Source: Pollenia angustigena (Eukaryota; Arthropoda; Insecta; Diptera; Polleniidae). From it: 64,000 nt of DNA. Under the pieces are notes generated by a model that worked only from the letters and a program-made list of their open reading frames with translations, was not told the DNA's origin and did not search any database. This document shows positions 44,518 through 56,900 of the stretch, piece after piece; position 1 is the stretch's first letter, and each line of letters opens with the position of its first letter. A program made the position numbers and the translations under genes. The DNA lies in assembly GCA_930367215.1 (NCBI GenBank), contig OV884059.1, forward strand, positions 226,857,803 through 226,921,802. Direction: 5' to 3'.

Positions 44518-45576
44518 TTTACTATAAAAGAAACATTAACAAAAACAATGAGAATTCACAAAGAACATACAAATTTATAAAAAAAAAAAATTCAAAATAA
44601 TTCCGATTTATATTTTTATAAACAGCTTAAATTGGATATTTATGTGAAAAAGTAGCCACCAAATATTTTTATGTGTGCAGCTAACTTTGATGTTTTGTAT
44701 GAAAATATTTTAAAGCTGCCCAAAAATATGAAAAATATGCAGGTATACAAAATGCACGTAAACAAGGGTTTTGAAGAATAATTCCAGAAAATATGTATTT
44801 TTGGCAGTTAAGTCAAAGTACAGCTAACTTTGATTTTTTGTATGAAAATAATTTTAAAATGCCAAAAATTTTGTGCATTTATCTTAAATGTGCAGGTATA
44901 GAAAGTGCACTTAAAAAAGGAATTTGTATGGAATTATAAAGAATAATTCCAAAAATTATCAGTTTTGTGCAGTTAAGCCAAAAGTGCACGTAAACAAATG
45001 GCAGTTAAGTCAAAACTACTGTATTAGTTTTATAGGTCTGAATTAAAATTTGATGATTTAATTCACATATATGTATAATTCCTATTAAATAAAGTATATT
45101 TAATGAAAATTTTTAAAAAGTATCCCAGAAAAAAATGTGCTCCAAAAGGAGCAGGTTTTGTGTATGAATTCAAACCTCAAATCGCTTCAAACCTGCTGAT
45201 GGGATGCCTGATTTTTGTGTGTGTTCCCGGTTTGGAGGACTATTTTCTGATGACAATAAGCGCTTCTTTTAACATGCAAACAAAGCACTCCTAAAGTGAT
45301 TCTTTATTGGCTAACCATATTAACATATTCATTAATGTTTTACTTTTACTTGCTTATAGTGTTTTCACACTTAAGGTTTTAATACAAATTTTGGTTTTAA
45401 CGATAAACCAATCATTAAAACCTGGTTTTACCATACAAAATAAACTTTTTAAAACCATTTTAAAACCTCCTTTGATTTGGTTTTAAGTAGATTTTATGAA
45501 ATACAACCATGTTTTCGTTGTACTAAATTCAGTACTACCAAGTTATAAAGATTGAAAACAGCTGATAATATTTAAT

Positions 45577-46910
45577 CCCAGCTAGCATTTTATATCACAA
45601 TCCAATACTTTAGGAATCAGCTTCACATAACCGCATATGAGCTAATTTTTCGATCATAAATGATACTCTTGTCGGGAGAAAATACTTCACTACCGATGAA
45701 TCACCTCAAAGAATCATTTTTGATGCAATTTTCTGATTCTTTTTTGAGCAACTATTTATCGTCTCATTTTTTAATCGTAAATTATATAGTTATATATAAT
45801 AAACAAAAATAGAATAAGGAATTAGTGCAATTTTAAATGTAAAACCGTGTGTGACGTGTTTTTTATTATTGTTCCTCTTGTAAGTTTTTATTTTTTTGTG
45901 CGCTTATTTCTGTTTATATGTTTTATGACACAGTGGGACAAAATGTATTCATTTAATGTTAAAATTATGTTTTTATATTTTGTTAATTATAATTGTAGTA
46001 CCCTGAAGATGAGATCCAGTGGATTTCGAAATATTGGAAAACATTTTTTTAAATAAATAAAAAAATATAAAAAACCTGACCTTGAGCTTAACGAATTATT
46101 AACATTAAAATTACAACAAAAGGTCGAACAACACACATATTGAATGTTTTTTTATATTTCAAATAATTTTTTGATTGTCATGTTTTGACTTTTTTTCCCC
46201 GATAAAAGCAGCACGATTATGGCTTTTGATTATTTGAACCAACTTTATTTTTAACAAAACAAAAGATATTGGGTTCTCGTAAAGGAAATAAGAAAACCAT
46301 TCGCACTGACACTTATTTTCATTGATTGACAGTAATTTTTGGGCTTCTTTTTAGCCAATCTTTTTATTTGTTTGGCAGACAAGAAACTTACAATTTTCTC
46401 TTTTAATTTGACGAGACGAATGGGCAAAAATACATTATATTTAAAAGTGTTTAGAAATCATTACGAATCGACGGATCGTATCGTTACCTAAAACGCAAAA
46501 GGCTCTACCTAACATTTTAAAAAGAAGACAGGAGAAGCAAAAAACTATTTTAAATGATAAATTGCCTTTAACTGTAAATAATTTAGTTATCTTTTAAAAA
46601 AAACCTACAAGTTTTGTTTTGACAATTGACAATGTTGCATATTATGCACACGGTTAGTTTGGCTTTAAGCGTTAATCATTTAATGTTTTGTAGATTTTTT
46701 TGTTTCTCAAAATATTGCGGACATTTCTGCTGATGCAATACATCAGAACCAACGAAAAACACGATTTTTGGTTAGTAAGGGCCTTTGCGTTTTAGGTAAC
46801 GATATATAATTCGTTTTTTTAATCGCTTAATTGAAAATTCATCAAATGGGATTTTAGAAGACCCATTTAGATATTAATTACAAAAAATTTTCAGACAAAT
46901 GCTAGCTGGG
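45577..46910. mobile_element. CCCAGCTAGC-family element, nested
   Basis: CCCAGCTAGCATTTTAT and AAATGCTAGCTGGG form the inverted ends. The same terminus occurs at 712 and 2647 in Q copy 1, at 44248-44262 in Q copy 2, and singly at 12004. The element itself hosts the MITE 46481-46802. No protein. Confidence 0.6.
46481..46802. mobile_element. TA-flanked MITE, TCGTTACCTAAAACGC family
   Basis: Ends TCGTTACCTAAAACGCAAAA and GCGTTTTAGGTAACGA are flanked by TA. Older relatives are the intronic copies at 10940-11260 and 52375-52933, which share the interior ACAGGAGAAGCAAAAA. It is the innermost level of the left branch of the nest. Confidence 0.8.
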
Positions 46911-48221
46911 ATGGCACTCAATAAAAATAAATTAATTTAAATAAATAAAAAAAACGTCAAACCAATGAAATATTCTAAAATACACTTTTAATATAAAATT
47001 GTTTGATTTCCAAGCATTTTCCTGCATGTATTTCTTATACAAATTGAATTATTTCTATGAGAAATGAATTTTATTTTGCACAAAATTATTAGGCAAACTG
47101 TAGTCAAAACCGGATTGAAACAACTTGTTTTGTGAACGCAAAATCAGCTGTTAATAGTTTTAATGTTAAAACCAGGTTTTAACTTTAGGTGTGAAAACAC
47201 TATTAAATGCCTTTTTTCAATCATTTTCGAATATTTTTATTTTTTTCAGTTTGCAACCGTCTTCGTTGTCAGCACTAAAATCAGGGTTCCCAGTTATATT
47301 TTAAGCCTTATCCCAAATTTTCAATTTTTCATCCCCAAAAATCCCCACATTTTCTTAAAAATAAAATACATAATATAATTTCAATGGAATAATATGCATA
47401 CATTGATTTATTTAAATATCCATTTGTGTAATATTATTAAAACTAGGGATATAACTTTTTAACAATTTTTTAAAATATCAAAATTGGCATAGCACAGTCC
47501 GATAGAGCATAAACAACTATAAGGGAACGTATATTTATTTTTTCGCTAAGGTCAAAAAAGTTCACGCACCAACCGCGATGAAGTTTTAAAAATTTGTAAT
47601 TTTATTTTTGGTTAAGAAAAATTAATAATATGTTTATTTAAAACAAAAAATAGCTCAAGTATGAAATTGCATTAATATTTGGAGATGGTAAGAGATTTTT
47701 CCGCAAACTAAAACGTATCTCTAACCTTTTTTAACAAAAAAAAAAATTAAAAAAGAAAAAAAAAAACACCGTATAAAATTATAAATATTCAATATTGCAT
47801 TGGTTTAGAAAAACCAATTGGTGCGTGAACTTTTTTGAGAAAAATTACAAAAGATTATGATTTTCGTGGTTACTAGGACATGGTCGACCTCATGGTACTA
47901 TGCCCAAAAATTGGTTATACCCCTAATGTACACATGTATAGTATGTAACAAGGGGTAACGTAAAAACGCAAAAGAAAAATAATTATGCGTCAATATTTAT
48001 CATTTCAAAAACTAGGGAATCAAAATCTTCTGATTCATCAGCCAGTGCAATTCTGTTTTAGATAATGTTAATTGAAAAGTGCATTTGAAATGATTGCATA
48101 AATTTGTCACAGCAAGCTGCATTATTTTAAAGTGTGTATTTATTTTTATTAATTCTAATAACTCATATTGCATTCTGTTATAAACATTGATTTTGGTTGT
48201 ATTCATAACAGAAAAAGACTA

Positions 48222-49412
48222 CACTGAAAGAAAAATGCTTCATATATTTAATGAATCATTTTCATAAAAAAATTTTCCTTGGGTAAATGAAAATTTTCAT
48301 TGTTTAAATGGAATTTCATAGTTATAATGAAGTATTTTCGTTAAAATCGCTTCATAGGATTTCGTAATTACGTTAAAAATTTTCATTGGATATATGAAAA
48401 CTTAAGTTTGTCCAAGTTAAACAAAAAATTTTAATTGGGAACATAAAAAAACAATAAACAAACATAACTATATTCATAAATTAATAAAAAATTATAGTTT
48501 CCTTAAAAAAATGTTTAATTGTTAATTAAAAAATTTAAGATTTAATAATTTCATACATCTAATGTTACATGTGTGCCATTAACTTTATGAAATCAAAAAA
48601 TTTTTTTATAAAAGCAACATATTTCAATAATTGCCTTCATAAATTTAAATTTTCATTATGACAATAAAAATTTAATTATAGTAATGAAACAAAAACTTTC
48701 AATCAACGTTGTTATTGTTATTATGGACAATTTAATCTCATATTTACGCTCTTAATTGAGAAAAAAAAAAAAGTTTTTTTTATCCAAAAACTACAATGCC
48801 CCGATAGACTAGCTGGTAGTGAGCTAGTCTATCAGCACCGAGGTTGCGCGATCGAATCCCTCCTGAGACAGAAAAAAAAAAATAAAAAATAAAATAAAGT
48901 AAAATAAAAAAAAAAAAAAAATAATTTAAAAAAATAAAAAAAAAGTGGTTGCGATCGAAACATGTCATGTTAACCTGCCGGCCAGGGTTCGAGCCCAAGC
49001 CACGTCAAGAATGAAAGATTATCAATAACAATTTTAATTAATTTTCATGTTGTAAAATTCCTTTCTTCACAAAAATAATTTAATAAAAATTAAATTTCAT
49101 GAACTTAAGCCTAATTAAAAATATTAAAAATTTGGATTAAAAACCATAAATAGTTCAACAAAATAACCACAATACTAATTAAAAAATAAAATAATTAAAA
49201 AAAAAAATAATAAAAAATTTTTTTTTTTACTTTATTGAAAGTATTCATCCAATGAATAATATTCATAGATCTAATGTAATGTTTCATTAAATTCTTTTAA
49301 TGAAACAGGTTTCATTGATCCAACGAAGCGCTGCATAGGTTCTTTTTTAATGCAATTTTTCATGGGATTAATGTCAAAATTCATTGGTATTGCGAAGAAA
49401 ATTCTTTCAGTG
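48222..49412. mobile_element. TA-flanked MITE, CACTGAAAGAAAA ends
   Basis: TA, CACTGAAAGAAAAATG ... GAAAATTCTTTCAGTG, TA. The interior repeats TTTCATT/AATGAAA phrases on both strands. A tRNA-derived SINE sits in its centre (48796-49150). No coding capacity. Confidence 0.7.
48796..49150 (+). repeat. tRNA-derived SINE sequences
   Basis: At 48796-48866 a tRNA-like head has an A-box-like TAGCTGGTAGTGAG and a B-box-like GCGATCGAATCC. A second, clearer B box, GGTTCGAGCCC, is at about 48986. The tail from 49010 (GATTATCAATAACAATTTTA, then TTGTAAAATTCCTTTCTTCA) is the one shared by the SINEs at 54600 and 55113. Two heads and one tail suggest one SINE inserted in or fused to another. Confidence 0.6.
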
Positions 49413-49821
49413 TAGTTCAACAGAAGTAACACTAGTTGGTACAAAAAGCATATTTAAAATTATTTCAACAAGTTCTTGAAAAAGTTTTAAACTGCGAAAA
49501 AGTCTAAAATTTGTACCCACATCTTGAACAAATTGGTCTTGCGATTGTAAAAAGGGAATTTATAATAATATATTATTCCCAAAAATTCCCAGCGAAAAAA
49601 AGTGTTTTCCCCAAAAAAATTCCCTGGGGATTTTCTCGAAATTTTTATCCCCAATTACAAAAAAATCCCCAAAACTGGGAACACAGACTAAAATAGCAGC
49701 TTTTTTGTATATTTTATTCTATATCATTTACTGCTGTATAAAAGCTCTTTTATTGAAGCGCTCGATTATGCGCTTTTTCTCTTAAGTTCTTCAAAAAACC
49801 CAAATTTTTTTTACTGGGATA

Positions 49822-50330
49822 TTAAATGAAAAATTTTAAATTAAACTCAGGATTGGCCTTTGAGTTCAACACATAGCAACATAAGATATTTCTATATATC
49901 CCACTTATAGTGTGAGCTGCTGTTTATTTATGCTGAGAGTTATCCTCATAAAAATCGTTTAAGAGTGTGACCGAAGATTAAATATCAAATTATATTTCAC
50001 TAATTCCTTTTGTTTGAAATTCTAAATATCAGATACTTGGGATATTTATTATCTATTTTTCGTTGGTTTCACTATACAACTCGATTTGTTCAAAATTTAG
50101 TTTTAGCGATTTCAATACAATTTTCACAAATACATCTCATTACAAAATTTTAATGCTACAGTATCAAAAATAACGGGTTTACAAGCAATTTTACAGTATG
50201 ATACATACAGTTTCTATTCTATTTTTACCTTCTCCTAGAAAGTTGCAATTATGTTTATTAGGGCATTTTTACATGAGACAAACGTTATTTCGTATAAATC
50301 CAGTATTTTAGACTAAAATCCTTAAACACC
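49822..50330 (+). repeat. Upstream region of protease gene 2, locus 2 counterpart of 9395-9862
   Basis: ACTCAGGATTGG onward aligns with the end of both tandem units in locus 1, and the alignment continues without a break to the promoter. A 29-bp segment (about 50321-50350) is extra here. This single-copy state shows the 3,941-bp duplication is specific to locus 1. Confidence 0.8.
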
Positions 50331-50827
50331 GCTTAAGTTAAAATATTTATAAAATTTCTCATAATTTCACTTGGATCCTCGTATAAAACAAAATATTTTT
50401 TGAATAAATTAAAATCCAAGCAATACGTACTTTTTTTGGAGTATGGGATTTTTCAAAAAGTTTTTATCAGCTAAAGAAATCAGTTCGAAAATTCGTTTAT
50501 GATCACGTTATCAGTAAAAGGGAAATAATTTAGCAAAAGCGGTTAATCCAATTAGATATCTAGCCCCAAGAAAAAAAACAACATCCACAACAAATAATCA
50601 GCCATAAATAGAACGAGCCAAGGAGTTTCTTCAGATTAGATTATTACTACAATGTGGATGTAAAAATTTGAAAATATTAGAATGCCTCTCTAACAATACA
50701 ATAAATAGTATTTCGAGTACACTTATCATATCATTATGATTTGATTGGGTAAAAATAAATCAATAGATACGCAAAATATCATTTGTTTTTATTAAATTAT
50801 TTTTTTTTTTAATTGTAGTTGTTTAAA

Positions 50828-50837
50828 TATATAAATA
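50828..50837 (+). promoter_or_regulatory. Putative TATA box of protease gene 2
   Basis: TATATAAATA is in the same context as in gene 1, 121 bp upstream of the ATG, with the same TTCTTCACT initiator-like sequence downstream. The near identity of about 140 bp suggests that both genes keep the same core promoter. Confidence 0.5.
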
Positions 50838-50957
50838 ACGAATTAATATTTCTTCACTAAATAGTAACGTTTATTAGTCGTCAAACCTTTAAGCGAGCAA
50901 CAGGCTCACAATCACAACGTGTTTAAATCGATTAAAGAAGCAACATTGTTAACAAAT

Positions 50958-53900
50958 ATGCTAAAACAAAATTTAACACTCATATTATGTTTTAGTATTG
51001 CTGTTCTACTACAAGTTAGTGACACAAGTGAGTGTTTAAAAAATAATTAAAGTGTTAAAAATTTTAATTAAAAAATTTTCCAGAGGCTGATGCTTCGAAA
51101 TTTAATTTTATGGAAAGTGTCAAGCCCCAAGATCCCAGAATTATTAATGGCACTGTAGCCAGTTTAAAAGGTACTGAGCATCAGGTGTCAATAAGAAAGC
51201 GTTTAAATGATGGCTATTTCTTTGGAACTGGACACGTATGTGGTGGTTCCTTGATTTCGGATAATGTGGTTTTATGTGCAGCCCATTGTTTTGTGAAGTA
51301 AGCTTAAAAATAACTATAACTCCTAGTGAAAGTGAAACGTTTTCGATAATCCTGAAATCTAGAATCTATCCGATGAGTTTAAGCTTGTGAAAATATTTAT
51401 ATAATCTATGACTCATTTTACGAAACAAACCTTTGGAGCTTACTTTTTTACCCTTCACCTACAGGGTTGTCAGATTTATTTTCACCTTCACCGCCAAATA
51501 GCATACTGAAAATCGCCAAAAATTTATTTTCCTAAATTTTTGGTAAAAAGAAATCGCCAAAAATCGCCAAATAAAAGTTTTGTATAAAAGAGACTATACA
51601 AGTGATATTACCTTTATTTAGATTTTCCATATTTAGCCTTATTCTAGTAGTGTGTTTACATTATAGTAGACAATCGCAAAACGCTTAACATTTGTGTTTC
51701 TGGCTTGAAATCGCATAATATGTGTTCTGTAAATCGCAATCGCAAGAAGTTTGGCGACTTAAAATTGCAATAGTATTCTGAAAAGAACTAGAAGTTTTGT
51801 AAGAAACTATGGCGGATCGAAACGCACGAGCTTCGGAACACCTTAAGAAATCTGGCTTTTTGCGATTTTGAATCGTGCAATTGTCATAAGAAGGCTGATT
51901 ATCTTAAAACCTAGAAGTTATGAGATCAGTTAATAAAATTTTGCAAAAGACTAATTAAATCAAGTATGCAAAATGAGTAGAGTTTGATGCAAAAAAAAAA
52001 ATCAGTTTTTATCGGAGTGATTTTCTATGTAAATATATAAGTCATAATATGGTAAAATTTTGTATTTATTTGAATCAAAGGAGAAATGTCCTAAAAGGTG
52101 TATTCAAATTGGAAATTTGGAATTGAACTGGAATACTTTAAGTCAACTGAGTCTTATAAGGGAATAATTTTTAAAAACTATCTTCTAACCCAGATCAGTT
52201 TTCGATTCTATATAAATTCAACGTTTTCAAAAAATTCAAGTGATTATTTAGTTTTTTTATTCAATATTCTAAGCCAATCACAAAATTGCGTCGCCAATTA
52301 GGTTTATAAATCGCTACGCTTAGCGAAAAATCGCCACATCTGACAGCCCTGTTCACCTAAGGTAAAAGGGTATATGGTTACCTGAAACGCAAAATGCCCT
52401 ATATATCATTTTGACAATTTAACAGGAGAAGCAAAAACTATTTAAAATGATAAATTATGAATTGTCTTAAACTGTTTATAATTTATTTATATTCTATTAT
52501 TTTTGTAAAAATATCATTTGTTTTGACAATTTTGCATATTATGCAAACTGCTAGTTAGGTCTTTTAGCGTTTGTCATATACAGGCGTGTGCTGGAAATCG
52601 AAAACGTAAAACGCAAGAATTTTAAAAGCGCTTTTTAATAAGATTTCTGTAATAAAAGAAGTTTATGACAATTATCATACAAATATTTCGCTATTAAACA
52701 GAGTTTTATAACATAAATTATAAAAATTAGATTTAAAGTGTATTAGAAACAGCACACCACTGATAATCTTTTGTAGATAGGGCCAATTTGTTTTTGTTAA
52801 TGAAATCGCTCATTTTGGTAGATTAAAAAAATATTTGTTGACATTTGTGATAAGTCAATCCATCAGAAGAATCAAAGAAAATGTCGATTTTTAATGATTG
52901 GTTGGTAAGGGCCTTTTGCGTTTGAGGTAACGATATTTGTAATTTCTATTATATTGGTCTTAGAGCATATAAAGTATATATATATTCTGGGTCCTTAAAA
53001 GAAGAGAAGTTGATTTAACGATATCCGTCTTTCCGTTGAAACGATACGATGGGGACTAGTTAGTTAAATATTTTTATCACATACAGTCCAGAATGGTTTG
53101 TTTTGAAACTCGGATCGGTCCACAAATGGCTAAATATCTTGTTGTTGCTTATTTTTGTTTCTAAATATCTGAACAGCGGCAAGAGTCAAAGTTTCCAAAG
53201 TAGGTACAAGAATATTGGTTATCAATAGACAACATCCGACAAAATGTGGGAGGGAGTGGAGAAGTTGGCGTGGTACAAAATAGATTTATTTACACCTAAA
53301 GAATGGTAAGAGAAAAATTTTCCAAATTTGGTACACATAGCTGGGTTACCAATACACAACCTCTCTCTTAAAATCGGCGTGAAGTGGGCGTTGGCACTTC
53401 CCAAGCAAAGATATTAAAGATTAGTATATCTTAGGAACGGCAAAAACCAAAGTTTCCTAATAAAGTACAAGCATATTGGTTATCAATACATCATCAATAT
53501 TTGATAAGTGGGCGTGGCAATTCTCGAACCAAAAACATGATAGATTTGTGTATATCTAGAGAACGACAACAGCTAATGTTTTGAAATAAGGTTAAATCAT
53601 CTTGGTTATTAATAGACTATAACCGACAAAATGTAGGCAGGATTGCAGAAGTGGGCGTGGAACAAAAAAGATTTGTATCTTTAGAATGGTATTGATATAA
53701 CTTCCTTTAATTATCTCACAATGGTGAAGTGTATATATCAGTGTTTTAAAATAAAAACTAAATATCGCTCCTTAGTGTTCGGTTAGGTAGATTTGTGGAA
53801 AACACAAACGTTAATAGTGTTTATGTAGTAAAAAAAAATACTGTTCTTATCCAACTCAACAAAAAGATGAGAACATTTAATTCCGTTCGGTTTTTTTTAA

Positions 53901-56900
53901 ACCACAATCTTCATTGTGTTCGTTCGATTCATTTGTGCTTTTGGTTGGTAAAAAAAACGAAATATTTTTTACAAAAACAAAATACACATACGAAAAAAAA
54001 ACTAAATCCCGGCAAAATAATTTTACACAAATAAAACTGATTATGCTGAAAACACAATTTAGTCGTCCATCGTAAAATCGTACGACGTAAACACGTAAAT
54101 TTTAAAGTTTCGCACGGCTTATAATATAAAAAGTTTGGTACTTTTTGAATGGAAAACCACTTTAAAAGTATCTACATATGGGCAGTTCCAGCAAAAAGTC
54201 TACTTTATGTAACGTAACGCCAGAAATAATTTAAATTGTTTCTCAAAAAATTTTATATGTATAGTTTACTTTTTTATATTTTGGTGTGAAGCTCAACTAG
54301 CTCTACATTTAGTAACAAAAGGGATAACGTTGAACAACATGGTCCTAAAATACAACCTTATTTGCATTCTGGCGTAACTTTAAAAAAAGTAGACTTCTCG
54401 TTGAAAATGCCCAATTGTTCCTTAAACAAGCAAAGATTTTTAAACTTGACAGTGTCACCCTGTGAAAGCAATTAACAGTATAACCAAGTTGGCTTGTAAT
54501 TAATTGTATCTTCTTTATGTAGTAGTCTATTTTTTTAGTTTGAAAAGAATCTGACACATTTTTCGTTTTTGTCTTAGTAATTTAAAATACCCACTGCACC
54601 ACTGCACACTGAACTCAAAGATCTTCTGACGATAGAATGTGGTGATTCTTGAAACATGTAAAGATCAACCCGGGTTCAAATCCCAGATCAGCCAAGAAAA
54701 ATTATCAATAAATTTTAATAAAAATTCCAAGTTGTAAAATTTCTTCCCTCAGTGAAAATAATTTAATGAAAATTAAATTTGATGAACTCAAGCCAAATTA
54801 AATATGTAATATCAAAAATTAAAAATTAACAGTTCAACTAAAAATCAAAATTGTTTTTAGAAATAGCTATGGCACAAGCTCTAATGTTTACATTTGTACT
54901 TTAATTTGTACAAATAAAAATGTCGACGAAAGTGTACAAAAAAACATAATAAACAAATGTATTCAGGGTTTCAAGACAAAGTCTTGACAGAAAGAATACG
55001 AAAAAACAGAGGAAAAAGGAGGCAACATGTAATTTGAAATTTAAGTGATAATAACAGCAAATTTCGAACCACCAGTACCACTTGTTAAAGATTGATGTTT
55101 GACTGCTGGCTAACGGGCACCGCAGTGGTGCAGTGGGTAGAACTCAAAGATCTTCTGACGATAGAATGTGGTGATTCTTGAAACATGTAAAGATCAACCC
55201 GGGTTCAAATCCCAGCTCAGCCAAGAAAAATTATCAATTAATTTTAATAAAAATTCCAAGTTGTAAAATTCCTTCCCTCAGTGAAAATAATTTAATGAAA
55301 ATTAAATTTGATGAACTCAATCAAGCCTAATTAAATAATATCAAAAATAAAAACTTATTATCAATAAATATATATCTAAAAAGTATAAACCAGGAGTTCT
55401 TTTGTTGTTTTTCCGACATTGTTTGTCCACGTTTGTGACAATAGCTTAAATAAGAAATCTATATAAGTCCAAAGTTTACTAAAAAAGGTTTAATACAAAA
55501 CGTATTGCTCAATTTGCAGTCTTATGCATTTTTATGTCATATTTGTAATGCAAGTCAAAATACACATCTGTTTTTTTAACGTCACGCCAGCGTATATTTT
55601 TGCTTATATCTGCAAATCCTTAGCGTCGATTGTTGTAATTTTTTTTCTGAAGATAGTGCTACTTTATTGCTTTGCATATATAAAAACCCTTTTTAAAAAT
55701 TTTACTTCTTCATTTAATTTGTTTACATTTTGTCGTACAAATATTACGTCACGTCAAAATGGAAATGCCCATATATGATTCGACACTGTTTTGTTTTATG
55801 CTGGAAACACAATTGGGTCGTCCATCGTTAAATCGTACGACGTAAAGACGTAAATTAAAGTTTTGCACGTTTTATCATAGAAAAAGTTTGGTATTTTTTT
55901 TAGTGGTTTTCAACAGATACAAAAAAGTAAACAAAAGAAAAACGCGAGGCAGATCTTGACCAAATTTCGGACACCCAAGTATAAGGTGAACCGATAAGGA
56001 TTTTAATTCCAAGCTACATTAATTATTTCATGCGGAAAAAACCTGGTGAAAAAAAAACATTTAATGGTCCCCGCAATGGTCTAAAACAAACTATTGTTGT
56101 TTTTAACAATACTATTGTAACGCTAAATAAAATGTTGTTTCTATAAAACAATAAAAGCTTTGAGTCCCCTGAACCTTCAAATATAATTGAATTTAACAGT
56201 ATAATGTTTTAATAATGTTTGAAAGTAACAGAATTATGCTTGTTTTATTCTCTGCAACAGTTAAATGCTTTTTGATCACTTCCTTGGTTAGCTTGTGAAT
56301 GAGGTTGCACAAATCAGTAAAACCGAAAAATTTCTGAAATACATACAATAAACCTCATTGCTTTCCAAAGGAAGGCTAAGGTAAAATGTAAAAGGAAAAT
56401 ACAATATAATAGTCTGGTAGTGTATAGTCACTTCTGAAAAATTGAAGGAATAGAACTATTACAAAAAAGCTTTATAAAATACATAACTGAAATTTAGCTC
56501 ATAGAATAAATTCGAAAAATGAAAATAATGTTGAATATAATATAAAGTAACCTTCGGAAGGAAATAATTCCCAGTTTCTATTTGTTAAAAGATTTTGTTA
56601 TTCGTGCTTAATGTTTATTTTGACCATATTGTTGATAACGACCAATTTTTGCTTAACTTGGACCAAGTTACGGTTAATTTCGACAAAACTATGGTAAATT
56701 TTAACCATATCTTGGTCATATTGAATCACAACATGGTTACATACATGTCAAAATCCAAAATAGTATGTTGCTTAAGCCTAGATTACCCTATCTCACAAGT
56801 CTTACGTATTCCATAATCCTTTGTGAGATAGAAATCTAATGAGTTTTGATGCGACTGTCAAAAAATCTAATGTAACATGACAGTTTGTATTCACATCATC

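Larger units (their letters stand above)
40493..45021. mobile_element. Element Q, copy 2, with a 3-kb nested insertion
   Basis: The element is flanked by TA (40491-40492 and 45022-45023). The joined empty site TTTATGTTTATTAGTTTTG exists at 5360 and 9301 in locus 1. Ends CAGTAGTTTTGACTTAGCTG and its inverse match copy 1 at 226-2858 in opposite orientation. The interior matches copy 1 at 40493-40862 and 43916-45021; 40863-43915 is inserted foreign sequence. Unlike copy 1 it has no rosa element. Confidence 0.85.
45357..47202. mobile_element. TTA-flanked element (Harbinger-like), nested
   Basis: Ends TAGTGTTTTCACACTTAAGG and GGTGTGAAAACACTA are flanked by TTA on both sides, the target type of PIF/Harbinger elements. 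Next to the ends a GGTTTTAA / TTAAAACC motif is repeated. Its interior is largely the younger insertion 45577-46910. No transposase remnant was recognised. Confidence 0.65.
47282..49686. mobile_element. hAT-type element with 8-bp target duplication, nested
   Basis: The ends CAGGGTTCCCAGT and ACTGGGAACACAG are flanked by the exact 8-bp repeat ACTAAAAT (47274-47281 and 49687-49694). ATCCCCAAAAA-type repeats next to both ends relate it to 13370-13940. No transposase is readable. It hosts the MITE 48222-49412. Confidence 0.8.
45123..49819. mobile_element. Outer element of a five-level transposon nest
   Basis: TA then TCCCAGAAAAAAATG at left and CAAATTTTTTTTACTGGGA then TA at right frame 4.7 kb that is absent from locus 1 at about 5445. 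An imperfect copy of the empty-site sequence AATGAAAATTTTTAAA is found on both sides (45101-45118 and 49823-49840). Whether the target duplication is TA or this longer repeat is open. Contents: 45357-47202, 45577-46910, 46481-46802, 47282-49686 and 48222-49412. Confidence 0.6.

Noticed and set aside
54036..55900. Direct repeat of about 110 bp (54036-54150 and 55797-55900) as LTRs of a small element
   Set aside because: The repeated sequence is ordinary intron DNA also found once in gene 1 (16640-16750), so a local duplication around SINE insertions is more likely.
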